A stretch of 34,812 nucleotides of DNA from Azolla pinnata (GCA_037176905.1 JBBBWG010027979.1:1-34812), one strand, 5' to 3'. Positions 23,285-33,959 are shown, counted from the stretch's first letter. The notes: generated from the letters alone by a model not told the origin. A program made the numbers and translations.

Positions 23285-25240
23285 TGGTTTTTTGGAGAAC
23301 TGTTCAGCCAACGTATCCTATGATATGCCACTGCTACATTGATATCAAAACCACAATTTTTTAGTGAAGAATGAAATTGGCTCTCTACAGATACATTATC
23401 AGTGGTCGAGCTCTTTCCAACAAGGTGCTCAATCCTCTTAACGTTGCACATTGATACTTCAAGGATTGACCGTACATGACATTTTTGTATCTGAAGAACA
23501 CATTAACTACAATGCCTTCGATGGCAAAAATGCTAAAAAATATTACTGTGCCATGTTCAAGCAAGAGAAACATTAGGAACATAAATTTGTCAAATACACT
23601 ATCTGAGCAACGTCTTTTCAAAGGGCATTGTCTTGTGTTCTAGAATTGGCCCTAAGTGTGTGGCAACAGTCAGCATTGTTCACATTTTGTAAACCACTCT
23701 CACCATTCTTATTTGGTGAGCTACTTTCAAGTTAAAAAACAGAGCGTTGCAACTGCCATAATATTTCCTTCCATTTCTTGCCTCGCAAATAGATTATGGA
23801 GAGCCCTTTTTTAACAACTGCTAAGCATTACTGATTGTAACTTTATTCCAGCCAAGGAAGCAAGACCACGACGTGAACCACATCATTTGATTTTGAATTG
23901 CTGGTTACAATTATGTTGGGTTTATGTTTTGAATTTCTTGACTGTCGAAGAGTAGAACACTTGGAACCAAATTAGCTCAAATGGCCAAGCTCAAGTCCTA
24001 AACATTCTTGAAAGTATCGTAATTGATTGTTTTACTCATGCTTGCTCGATGATAAGCTGATGTCCTCAAATGCATTTCTAATATATAGTTAATCACCCTC
24101 GATTATGGGATTTAACTGTTATGCATACTCTATTAGTGCAGCTAAGCTTTCTGGTCCAATCAAACTTAAGGTATAATGCAAGGTGAATTACTTGTGGTCA
24201 ATTGCAGCTATTTGCTCATTGACGCTTTACCTAATTAAGCACCTTTAATATATTATTCTCATGAACCCAATTTTTTTAAATCTGCTTCTTTGTTACTATT
24301 GCCGTTAATGCATCTTTATATCTGCTGATCTGTTGTTGATTCAAACGAGCAACACAGTCGGGGCAATTGTGACGAATCGATGCCAAGCATTAGCAAGGAA
24401 GAGGAGAGAAATTCTGATCGCTCGACGAGAACCAAGTAGAGCACAAGCATAGTGATTGATCATTCGTCGTTGGCAAGTTGGCTTTGATGGCATCAGGAAC
24501 GGTGTGATCGAAGCAATGCGATGGGCATTTTGTTGGTTTGTGTCAGATTAGAAGCCTTCCAAGTTGTGCATCTTGTCTTAGCGTGAACACAACTGGGTTA
24601 GTAGGGGAAACAAAAAAACAAAGTGAGAAAAGACCAAATATAATTAATGAGTGTCTCACATACGAAGGCTTATACATGTCGATTATACAGACAAGAGTAT
24701 TGACCTTGGGTGTAATTGTAGAATGAACCCTACTGTTTCTACAAGCTGCAAATGCAGTCAAGAATGATTCGAGCATTCGAGATTGATAAATCACGAGAAG
24801 TATGCTTTGGACTAGAAGTATGGTAAATTTAATAGAACATTCAAAATTTAAGAAATATAAATTAGTTTTTCTAACGAAAACGAAACAAATTGTGATTATT
24901 TCTTTCCAAAAAAAGAAGAGAAAAAAGCACATAACGTTCGCAAACATTTGCAAACTCACATTCGTGTTTGCAAAACCAGAAGTATGCGAATGTTATGTTC
25001 TGTGGGTATAATATAATAATAATGGGAATTCACTCGTTAATGAGTAAGTCGATGTGACATTATGGATTTGGCCAACTGATCGAGACCAATGACCTACAGG
25101 TAGTTGGCTCATACTGCGGCGGAAAGAAACGTACATACGTACGAATGCCATGCAAAACAGCTCCTCCATGTTCAAGGATGCAATAGGCATCGAAACCAAA
25201 TGAGGAGGATAGCGCGATAGGCACTGGACCGCAATTTTCT
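23285..25240. other. Region downstream of the DH-motif gene
   Basis: No independent gene is supported. An open stretch at 24358-24439 preceded by AACACAG could be an alternative last exon of the gene ending at 23284 (residues ...MPSISKEEERNSDRS...). The rest is AT-rich with short frames and no conserved motifs. Confidence 0.5.
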
Positions 25241-25299
25241 ATAATTTAAGCCTAGTGCGCAAATTTACGAAATGATATATAGGGGCTTAATTAATTGCA

Positions 25300-25520
25300 A
25301 ATCTTTATAATCATTTGATGTATTCAACCCATATTTTAATTATATACATTGTATTTTGCATGTATTTAACTTATATGCAGCAATTTAACCCGTATTCAAC
25401 TTATCTACAATGTATTTTGCCTGTATTTAACTTATATTTAACCCGTATTGAACTGATATTTACCCCTATTTAGCCCATACACGATGTATTTAATCTACAT
25501 TTAGCATCTTGAACCCTTAT
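25300..25520. repeat. Degenerate AT-rich tandem repeat
   Basis: Imperfect units built from TGTATTTTGCATGTATTTAACTT-like and TTTAACCCGTATT-like segments recur roughly every 30-65 bp. No coding potential is seen. The surrounding sequence to about 26060 is AT-rich and featureless. Confidence 0.6.
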
Positions 25521-26059
25521 TTGATGTATTAACAGCAATGTGCCAAAATACGTATTGTGACCATTTCTAAAGTGTTTATTAAAATACTTTTAAAATACAT
25601 AACATACGTACTATACGTGTACAATATGTTACATATGTAACAACATTGATCTCACCATCCCTCGGCTTCTTTTTTTCCCATTGAATTTGGCTTCTCTGTG
25701 GGTGGTGGGTAGGTGAAAAGGCGCGAGCAGAGACATTAATGGCGAGCCGAGAGAGAAGCTCTGGTGCTCTGGAGAAAGATACCCTTATATGCAAACATAG
25801 AATTAACTATACGCGTTTGTATTCGCGTATGTTTCAATTAAACGTGTACAGTAAAATTGGATTAACAAGTTAGAAAAAAGAAATTAGAATTTTTAAAAAT
25901 GGCCATGGTCTATATCATATAATGATTGAATTACATGTCATCACATGTTGTATAAGAGAGAGTAAGTAATTGTGAAGATAAAAATAAATAAATGGAAAGA
26001 ATATATGAGAAATAAAATAAAATAATGAAAATGAAGGAAAAAAAGGAACGCGCATTTCG

Positions 26060-26433
26060 CCCTTTTCAAATGTTTTCAAACGTTTGAATGCTTGCACAAA
26101 CACGTTTATTACGTTCTATATCTACATACAGACAGATCGACAAACAGACAAACAGACACATAGTAGGCAGGAGAGATGGATAATAATGTCGTGCTTCCGT
26201 ATGCACATTGTCATCGGCGCGATTCGAAGGAAGCTCAGGCATTCAAAGCCGGGCCTTTATTATCTCCTCCGCTGCTTTAGCCTTTTGGCTCCAGCTCCCC
26301 GGGCAGTTCTTGTATCTTTTGTCTCATGGGCCAGTTCGGATATCAGAAGATGTTAATATTATCTTTCTTTCTTTTCTGGCTTTTCTAGCCTCTTTTGTCG
26401 GATTGCTGTTTTCATCGCTCGGATCTCTGTACA

Positions 26434-26464
<31 letters not shown>

Positions 26465-27012
26465 CATTTGTACAGCGCCGATCGGATCCAATCGGATCGG
26501 ATCGATGATTCCGCCGCCCGCTTCTGTATGTTGGCTTTCCCCAGACCCTAAACCCTAAACTGTCACAGGAGGAGACGCCTGCAAACTCGAGGTTTCGAGG
26601 AAAGAGAACCTGACAGAAAGGCAAAAAGATCGGAAGAGAAGTTTTGTAGCCGCATTCGGGCGTCATTTAAGATCGATACGATTGAAGATGAGACAGTAAG
26701 TGTACATGCCCATCCTTTTCTCAGCTCTGCTGTTTTTGACCATCCGCAGCAGGTGCCCACACTGCTGCTAATTATTTACGTACGTATAATACACGCACAC
26801 ACACACACATACACATACACACACATGCTAGTGCTTCATTGCTCTGCTTGATGGAGCTCTGCTCGATCCATCGAGACAAACCAAACGTGTTTGAGAACGT
26901 ATATATATGTGCCCAAGAAGAGCTGTTTTAACGGATGCATCGAACAGGAATCGGCGGAACGGAAAGGATCGGCAAGCGTATAAAAAGCAAGTGAACAAGG
27001 GTCAGTAGTGGA
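26060..27012. other. Spacer with CT and CA microsatellites and a telobox-like element
   Basis: Contains (CT)n at 26434-26461, a double CCCTAAACCCTAAAC element at about 26545-26561, and (CA)n around 26793-26822. A splice-donor-like ACAGTAAGTG at about 26693 follows ATGAGACAG. These could mark a transcription start and first exon, but no downstream coding exon is visible, so I do not call a gene. Confidence 0.4.
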
Positions 27013-27150
27013 AATGAGATTGGGATTAACAAATAGTATCCATAATCATCTCAGTAATTTTATACCTTAATCCTGGATCCCACTAATGAGATTGGGATTA
27101 GCAAATAATATCCATAATCATCTCAGTAATTTTATACCTTAATCCTGGAT
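27013..27150. repeat. 72-bp-period tandem duplication
   Basis: A 66-bp segment beginning AATGAGATTGGGATTA and ending TTAATCCTGGAT occurs at 27013-27078 and again at 27085-27150, with only a couple of mismatches. An (AT)n run at 27166-27189, GAAA repeats, and a (TTC)n tract at about 27282-27339 follow directly. Confidence 0.95.
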
Positions 27151-27349
27151 GCTCTGCTCGGGAGAATATATATATATATATATATATATGAATAAAGAAA
27201 GAAAGAAAGAAAGAAAAAATGCAGGGGTAGATAGAATAGATACTATTTCTTTGTATTTCCCTTTTATTACAAATCTATCCCTTTCTTCTTCTTCTTCTTC
27301 TTCTTCTTCTTCATCATCTTCTTCTTCTTCTTCTTCTTCACTCCATCTC

Positions 27350-27710
27350 CCTCCAGAAACCCTAGCTAGCCATGGAAACTCCAACCCTAAGCTAGTACCT
27401 CCTTCCCCCTCTCCTCCTTCTCCCGCCTGTTGTGGGCTCAGAAGCTAGAAAAAAAACCCTAGCCAGCCATGGAAACTCCAATCCTAAGCTTGTAACCCCT
27501 TCCCTTCCTCAGAAACCAGAAACCCTAGCTAGCCATGGAAGCTCCAACCCTAATCTCGTAACCCTTCTTCTTCCTTTCGTGCTTTCCTCCCCCAATCCTC
27601 CATCTCAAACCTCACCAACCACATTCACAGTCTCTCCATCATCCTCGACTTCCCACAGCGAACCCCAAACCCTAGAACCTCCTCCCACTCCCCTCGAACC
27701 CTAGAGCCTC
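27350..27710 (+). promoter_or_regulatory. Leader with three repeated short uORFs and teloboxes
   Basis: Three copies of an AAACCCTAGC-[TC]-AGCCATGG segment each start a tiny ORF: METPTLS at 27372-27395, METPILSL at 27469-27495 and MEAPTLIS at 27535-27561. All have a strong initiation context (GCCATGGA). AAACCCTA telobox-like motifs precede each one and recur at about 27665. Teloboxes are known in promoters of growth- and translation-related plant genes. Whether this interval is transcribed as a leader is inferred from its position upstream of 27725. Confidence 0.55.
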
Positions 27711-27724
27711 TTTCGTCCGTGAAG

Positions 27725-28177
27725 ATGCACTGCGGCTCCATCGACGACGTGTTGCACCCCTACGAGAGGATCCATCGCCAGAGGAACCGGAGCTCCCCGG
27801 GCCTCGACCATCGCCCCTCCCCGCGCCAATTAGGCCAGAAGCAGAAGAAGCAGAAGAAGCAGAAGGAGGAGGGGGAGGAGGAGGAGGAGAAGGCGAAGGC
27901 GAAGGCGAAGGAGAAGCAAATCATGGTGCTGCAGCAGCAGCGGTGCTCGCCGCCGGAGGCAGTTTCTGACGGCAACGGGGTGTGGAGGAAGGCTTCCCAA
28001 AGGGGGAACGATGAAGCCGAGCACATGGCTTCCTTCTCAAGGAAGCTGGGGCTTGTGGAGATCCTCATGGGCTACCATTCCCTGCTGCAAGCGACTCCTG
28101 CATCGCTGGGGAGCTCCAGGAGGAAGGAGATCTACCCGACCATCGGCTTCTCTCAAGCTCTTCCATTCGGGGGCTAG
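27725..28177 (+). CDS. Unknown 150-residue protein, intronless
   Basis: I do not recognise a family. The ATG at 27725 opens a GC-rich 453-bp frame. The N-terminus (MHCGSIDDVLHPYERIHRQ) looks well ordered. Residues about 39-65 are a Lys/Gln/Glu and Ala-Lys low-complexity run, probably a charged helix. The C-terminus has an amphipathic segment, RKLGLVEILMGYHSLLQ, then a Ser/Arg-rich tail. No signal peptide or membrane segment is visible. Codon use resembles the GC-rich protease exons nearby and not the AT-rich flanks, which supports a real gene. The conserved-looking ends around a low-complexity centre suggest a small plant-specific regulatory or scaffold protein, but that is a guess. It may be regulated by the uORFs upstream. 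Confidence 0.6.
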   Translation: MHCGSIDDVLHPYERIHRQRNRSSPGLDHRPSPRQLGQKQKKQKKQKEEGEEEEEKAKAKAKEKQIMVLQQQRCSPPEAVSDGNGVWRKASQRGNDEAEHMASFSRKLGLVEILMGYHSLLQATPASLGSSRRKEIYPTIGFSQALPFGG

Positions 28178-28998
28178 AAAATTCAACTCCGAATGGTGAA
28201 AGGAAAGGGGGGAGGTGATGCATGTACCAATGTGTTTAGCTGATTGATGCTTTAGACAGGATTTTCCATGGGAATCTCCAATTGGAGGGAGGGGATTTGG
28301 AGCAAGCAAAAGGCTCCTCACTGATCTGGTCTTCTTCTACTTGGGGGGGAAGCAATCAGTATGCTTGAAAGAAGCCTCTTTTGTGTCCCAAAATCTTGCA
28401 GCATTTTGCATCCAAAAATGGGTGCTCAGAAAGAAGAAATAAAACCAGGAAGAACCTAAAAGAAAGCTCAGAAAATGGTGCCCAAAAAGGCCCAAAATGT
28501 TGTTGTTGTTGTTGTTGGTTGGGATGAGGACAGGATTTGCACACATAGAAATGTGAGGGTGAAGCTAAAGCATTGAACAATGCTATCTTTCAGAAACAAG
28601 CCTTGCACATGTATGTTTGTATGTATGTATGGATGGATTGGAGCTATGGATTTACATGGATTTTATGTACAAAATGAGAAGAGGGCACATGCCTTTGGTG
28701 CTGTTGGGTTTTGTTTTTGGTTTGTTTTGTTGTTGTTGGAGGTGTTGTAGACTTCAAGAGTGGAAGAAGAGTTCTTCTTTGTTTTTTTTGTGAGGTCTCT
28801 TTGTTCTTGTGGGGGGTTGTTATTGCTAACTACATGAGAGCCATGCCAAATGAATGCATGAATCAGGGGGGGAGATGAGCCTTTTGCCAAGCATTCGATC
28901 GGCATGACCGATTGTTTGCCGTAGCTCGAGAGAAAGAGAATCGTTCGTTGCTCCGATCGCGATCCGATTTCCGTAGTTCTTACCGTGGAAGCTCCGAT
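28178..28998. other. 3' flank of the 27725 gene
   Basis: Probably 3' UTR and spacer. Contains a (TTG)n run at about 28496-28516, G/T-rich sequence at 28690-28820, and no supported coding region. Confidence 0.5.
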
Positions 28999-29219
28999 TC
29001 TCTTTCTCTCTCCTTCTTGAGGCAAATCAATGATGCAATGGCTTGATGATGATGATGATGGGTGCAAGATGGGCATGAAAAGCTTTGCTTCTTACCTTTG
29101 GAAGCTTTTACCCTCATCCACAATCTCTCTTTCTCTCCTTGTTTAAGGCAATCCATCAATGGCTTGATGATGATAATGATGGCGGTGGTGCAAATATGGG
29201 GCATGAATAGCTTTGCTTC
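28999..29219. repeat. Direct repeat of a ~90-bp segment
   Basis: Unit 28999-29091 (TCTCTTTCTCTC...GGCAA...CAATGGCTTGATGATGAT...GGGCATGAAAAGCTTTGCTTC) recurs at about 29124-29219 with small indels. (GAT)n lies inside both copies. A smaller duplication, TTTGCCTAGCTCTGTTCTGCTCT-like, occupies about 29310-29375. Both lie just upstream of the protease start. Confidence 0.8.
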
Positions 29220-29257
29220 GAAGGTTATCCGGCATAAAAGGCGGCGGTTTCGCAGGC

Positions 29258-29275
29258 ATATATGCTCTATAAGCT
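29258..29275 (+). promoter_or_regulatory. Possible TATA region of the protease gene
   Basis: CATATATGCTCTATAAG lies about 165 bp upstream of the ATG at 29439, a reasonable distance for a TATA element plus a short leader. This is a weak call from position and base composition alone. Confidence 0.25.
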
Positions 29276-29438
29276 TCAAGTAACCTTCTGCATCCCGTTT
29301 ATCTCTAGGTTGTCTTTGCCTAGCTCTGTTCTGCTCTTTAGGCTATCTTTGCCTAGCTCTATTCTGCTCTGCTCAGCTCAGCTCCCATCTGGGATATAGC
29401 ATCGATTCGGAGAGCAAAAAGGGAAAAGCCAGAAGAAC

Positions 29439-32400
29439 ATGGGCGATGATAAGCCGCTGGCTATGGCCATAGCCATGGCCACGGCCTGGGTCATCGTGCT
29501 CTCGAGCGTTGCGACGACGGGGGTCGAACCCGCGCCGCTGGAAAGCCCGGCTTCGGTTTCGCCAGAGGCCGCAGGCGGCGGAGCCGCGTTCCCGGGGCCC
29601 GCGGAGCTCGCGTCGCTCTTCCTCACTTGGCTCAAGCGCTTCGAGCGGCCCTACGGTTCCGATCTCCCGGCCCACTCCCACGAGAAGCTCCACAGGTTCG
29701 CCGTCTTCGTCGACAACTTCCGCCACGTCTTCGAGCACAACGCGCGCGCCGCCGATGAGCGCGGCTACTGGCTCGGCCTCAACGCCTTCTCCGATCTCTC
29801 CCACGACGAGTTCAAGGCCGCGTACCTCTGGAAGCCCGCGTCTTCTCGGCTGCAATGGCCAGGTCAGACGCTGCGCTTGGGATCACGGCAAAAGGAAGGA
29901 TTTGAACTCATAACCTCATTCATGCTGGGCTTTTTTAGCAGAGTTTAGGTTTAGGATCATGACAAAAGCAAAGATTTGAACTCATAACCTCATTCATGGT
30001 GGGCTTTTTCAATAGAGTTTAGGTTTAGGATCATGAGAAAAGCGAGGATTGAACTCATAACCTCATTCATGGTGGGCTTTTTTAGTAGAGTTTAGGTTTA
30101 GGATCATGAGAAAAGCGAGGATTGAACTCATAACCTCATTCATGGTGGGCTTTTTCAATAGAGTTTAGGTTTAGGATCATGAGAAAAGCGAGGATTGAAC
30201 TCATAACCTCATTCATGGTGGGCTCTCTTGCTAGAGTTTGGGCTGGGCCCATGCCAAAAGCAAGGATTTGAACTCATAACCTCATTCATGGTGGGCTTTT
30301 TTAATAGAGTTTAGGTTTAAGATCATGACAAAAGTGAGGATTGAACTCATAACCTCATTCATAGTGGTCTCTCTTTCTAGAGTTTGGGCTGGGCCCATGC
30401 CAAAAGCAAGGATCTGACCCATAACCTCATTCATGGTGGGCTCTTGCTAGAGTTTTTGGGCTGGGCCCATGCCAAAAGCAAGGATTTGAACTCATAACCT
30501 CATAGTTTGGAGCAGGCCAGCGGCAACGACGCCGCCACAGGCCGACGAATCAGGATCCAGATGCCGATCAAGAGATTCCAGAGTCGGTGGATTGGAGAGA
30601 ACGCGGGGCGGTCACGGAGGTGAAGAACCAGGGCCGCTGCGGCAGCTGCTGGGCCTTCTCGACGGTTGCCGCCGTCGAGGGCATCAACCAGATCGCGACG
30701 GGAAGCCTGGTGCCTCTGTCGGAGCAGCAGCTCATCGACTGCAGTGTCCAAGGCAACAGCGGCTGCGACGGCGGCTCCATGCCAGCCGCGTTCGACTTCC
30801 TCGTCCACAACCCAGGCCTCGACACCGAGCAGCATTATCCCTACGAGGCCAAGGAAGGAGAGTGCCGTGCCCTCGCTGCTGATGCTGCCGCCGCTATTGT
30901 TGGTTTCTTTCTTTCTTTCTTTCTTGCTTATTTTTTTTCGTAAATGTATGCTTATTTTAGAAATAACATGACAGTACAAAAAGAACCTTGCTATCGAAAC
31001 TGCTTCAAAAAGTAGCGATGTGGCAAGGGCAACCTTCTAAGTGGTTGCAATACAAAGCGACATAAATTTAATTCGTCCGTGGACAAAGTTCCCATACAAC
31101 ATAACTGTGAAAACTGCCAAATCTTCTTCTTCTTTTCCTTTTCTCTTGTAAATGTATGTTTGTATCAAAACAATGCGATAATACAAGAATACCCTTTCTA
31201 TTGAAACTACTTTAAAGGTAGCGACGACACGATCCGTTTCTTTTTTTTTCTTCTTCTTTTTCTTCTCCAGATAATTCTGTCTGAGCCTGTTTGTTGAGCA
31301 TAAGTATGATCGGAACAACCAGATTATTGATCTCATGGTCAGTTAGTGCGGGTTAAACTAGCTTGGAAACTTGATAAGAGGGAATCTTCACATATGGTCA
31401 GTCGGTGTGGGCTCAGCCATGTTGGAAAGAGGGAATCACACTTGAAGATTTCCTCTTTCCAACATGGTTTAACCAGGCAAATCATTGACCTCATGGGGTC
31501 TATCGATGCGGGTTAGTTAGGGGAATCAGAATCGAATATTCCCTCTTTCCAAAGACATGTTTTCGAAACTGGCCATGAGATCGATGATCTGGCTGTTCTG
31601 ATCAGTTACGCTCATGCTCGTTAAAAAGACTCTTTGGCTCGGATTGACCCACATCTCTTGGCATGCGACCGATTCTCATGTCGTGAATCAGCGTCTGGTG
31701 CGCATCGACGGCTACACGGAGGTGGAAGCCGGAGACGAAGAGGCCCTTCTGAGGGCGGTCGCGAAGCAGCCCGTGAGCGTGGGCATCGAGGCGAGCCATC
31801 GCGACTTCCAGTTCTACGCCGGGGTAATGTGTATATACCCCCCGAGTAATGGTTTTACACATAAATTTTAGTCAAGAATACATTCGTGCATTTGTATTCA
31901 AAGTATAAACGTATCGATTTGAGAACGAATTCAGACTCTGAAGCATAATAAAATAAATCGTTCCTTTTTTTGTGAAAACAAAATATATAAGTTTAGAAAG
32001 CTCAAATTAAGTAAAAAAAACTAAAACATAAAATGGAAATCATCTGTAGAAAACTCTCTCTTCATCTTCCCAATTATGTGAAGTTTTACTGTTGAGCAAT
32101 AAAGTCTTATGCTTAAAATATTCGCATTCGTAACCTTGATTATCATCTGTATATTCGCGCCTTGATAATTATCGGCGAATGCGAATGTTACGAATCGATG
32201 TGTTTTAGGGAGTGTATGACGGCAACTGCGGCACCGAGCTGGACCACGGAGTGGCCATCGTTGGCTATGGCACCGATGCTACATCTGGCGATGGGTACTG
32301 GATCGTGAAGAACTCGTGGGGGCCCGAGTGGGGCGATGACGGATTCATCCTCATGAAACGAACGGGGAAGGCGCAGCCGCAGGGCAAGTGCGGCATCAAC

Positions 32401-32466
32401 ATGATGGCCTCCTTCCCCACCAAGACCATCAACATTGTCAACAACAACAAGCATACCGAATTATAA
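29439..32466 (+). CDS. Papain-like cysteine protease (C1A), four exons
   Basis: Secreted or vacuolar endopeptidase of the plant SAG/ervatamin-like papain group. Exons: 29439-29862, 30516-30898, 31692-31823, 32209-32466; total 1197 nt, 398 residues. An N-terminal hydrophobic signal segment (about 8-27) precedes an I29 inhibitor prodomain with ERFNIN-type spacing (LFLTWLKRF...[11 protein letters not shown]...[14 protein letters not shown]). The mature domain begins near [13 protein letters not shown]. Catalytic residues are Gln180 and Cys186 in [12 protein letters not shown], His326 in [11 protein letters not shown], and Asn348 in [17 protein letters not shown] is also present. No granulin domain is seen. 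All catalytic residues and splice phases are intact. The exon 2 donor (ATT|GTTGGT) is weak, so that boundary is the least certain. Exon 1 is very GC-rich, unlike the introns. Intron 1 is filled by a 73-bp minisatellite. Confidence 0.93.
29876..30508. repeat. Nine-copy ~73-bp minisatellite in protease intron 1
   Basis: The element CTCATAACCTCAT (last-but-one copy CCCATAACCTCAT) recurs at 29907, 29981, 30054, 30127, 30200, 30273, 30346, 30418 and 30491. Spacing is 74, 73, 73, 73, 73, 73, 72 and 73 bp. Two subtypes alternate in part: one with GAGTTTAGGTTTAGGATCATGA, one with GAGTTTGGGCTGGGCCCATGCC. The array ends within 8 bp of the splice acceptor CAG at 30515. Confidence 0.97.
30899..31691. other. 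Protease intron 2
   Basis: It holds a (CTTT)n start, a TTC-rich stretch near 31110-31265, and partly duplicated segments (CCTCTTTCCAACATG / CCCTCTTTCCAAAGACATG, and GTCAGT[TC][AG]GTG[CT]GGG) between 31330 and 31570. No coding sequence is supported. Intron 3 (31824-32208) is AT-rich and featureless. Confidence 0.6.
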
Positions 32467-32604
32467 GAACTCCGACAAATCTAGATGAACCACCGTATAC
32501 ATCGATATAATGTATGTCTAGTTCGTGCATGTCGGTACCGACATGATTAGGCTTGTCGATTCAATGAATACTTGCATTGCCCGTAAATTGTGGCTAAGTC
32601 GGAC

Positions 32605-32607
<3 letters not shown>

Positions 32608-32638
<31 letters not shown>
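32608..32638. repeat. (CA)n microsatellite
   Basis: About 31 bp of uninterrupted CA dinucleotides downstream of the protease gene. Confidence 0.97.
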
Positions 32639-32640
<2 letters not shown>

Positions 32641-32779
32641 GCGCTCTATCGCGCTATATTTAACTACTTTTGGCAATGGCGATTTCGATTGACTCCTTGT
32701 CTTGTTGCCCATGTTGTCTTCATTTCTTTTTGTCTCCATCCTTCGAACGCTTACTCATATTGGCGTGCGATGATGATCC

Positions 32780-32937
32780 ATCCATGTGGCTTGTTGGAGC
32801 CAAATGGAACAAGGATTGTCTCCTCTTCCCCCCCCATCATGCTCAACTTTAGGATTTTGTCTAAAGTTCACTTGGTTCTATCGTCTATGGCATTCACTGA
32901 CCATGTGGCCAGTGTTTTTACAAAGCCTCTGATTTGA
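32780..32937 (+). mobile_element. Degenerate Ty1/copia RNase H tail
   Basis: The frame ending at 32937 finishes HVASVFTKPLI. This matches the DQ-[VL]-AD-[VI]-FTKPL block that closes copia pol RNase H domains, and a degenerate HF-RE-like stretch lies just upstream. No other pol domains or LTRs are visible, so this is a short decayed fragment. A related segment (ACAAAGCCTCTGATT...CGAACGATCCG) recurs at 33060-33150. Confidence 0.45.
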
Positions 32938-33155
32938 CACAATTCGGCACCATGTAGCCCATCGAACGATCCGCCCCGAATAAGTCGTAGAAGATCATAT
33001 CCTGATCATGTTTGACTTTACGAGGATTGTTCTCACCTAACTCGATCGCAATTTTTTTGACAAAGCCTCTGATTCGACGCAATTTGGCACTATTATAGCC
33101 GATCGAACGATCCGTTGTTCATTCGGAAGAGTTCCATCTGAATAAGTCGTAAACA
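32919..33155. repeat. Diverged direct repeat
   Basis: ACAAAGCCTCTGATT...GACACAATT...GCCCATCGAACGATCCG...GAATAAGTCGTA at 32919-32990 recurs at 33060-33152 with substitutions and a short insertion. It overlaps the copia-like fragment, so it may be derived from that element. Confidence 0.75.
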
Positions 33156-33227
33156 GTTATTAAGCTTGGACTTCTAGTGCTTGAAAAAGGCGACAACGGC
33201 AGCGATTTCTCGGTGATGGTGCCCACA

Positions 33228-33335
33228 AACCTAATCCTCACCCAACCTCTAACCCCAATTCCCAACCCTAAACCTACCCTTATTAACCCTATTCTTATTA
33301 TACTTTTAACCCTAACCCTAACCTTGAACTTGGCA
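33228..33335. repeat. Interstitial telomere-like CCCTAA/CCCTAAA array
   Basis: A degenerate run of AACCTAA, AACCTCTAACCCC, CAACCCTAAACC and TAACCCTATTC ends in AACCCTAACCCTAACCTTG at about 33308-33327. Plant telomeres are usually (TTTAGGG)n; this array is mixed and short. The open frame on it (PTNLILTQPLTP...) is a repeat translation. Confidence 0.8.
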
Positions 33336-33399
33336 CCATTCCTAGCCCAAGCTCTAAACCAACGATCATCTCCATCATAGTCAAGAAGACAGCATTCGA

Positions 33400-33959
33400 T
33401 TATGTGGCATGCATGTTTGAGTCTGTAAACTGGTGTACAAAGCACGAATTGAGAGGTTCAGGCATATACAAAGCACCTAATAATAAGATCGGAGCCAAGG
33501 AAACAAAAAATGTTTGAGGTGTGATATCGCTTCATTCGATTGCTCATCGTCATCCTGAAGGGTAGGTAGGTAGGCCTTCTTGGCTTCAAGACACACATCT
33601 TTTACAGTTAGTTATCTCTAGAGCCAAGTGAGCAAGTACATCGAGTTGCATCCTATCACATGGCTGTGTCATTGAGCTGATATCTCTTGCTTGTAAATCT
33701 TCTTTGATAAGTTTTTTATTATACGAATGAGCTTGCGTTTTCTGGCATGATTTCTTTTATATTAATACAAGGCTAAATCTTTTTTGGGAAAGAAAAAAAG
33801 TACATCAACATGCATCATCATTTGCATCCACATACATTGATGCTCATCAACCAAGAGGCAGCTTTTGAAAAAGATCCAGAATCAAACACCTCTTTGAGCC
33901 GATTATCACTAACTGCTCGGCAAAACGTTTCCATACACCGAGCTTTTACCTCCTACAAA
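33400..33959. other. Spacer without recognised features
   Basis: AT-moderate sequence with short frames only and no motif I can support. Confidence 0.5.

Noticed and set aside
29514..29536. tRNA-like T-arm (GCGGGTTCGACCCCCGTC on the minus strand)
   Set aside because: It lies inside protease exon 1, there is no matching acceptor stem or anticodon arm around it, and the coding frame explains the sequence.
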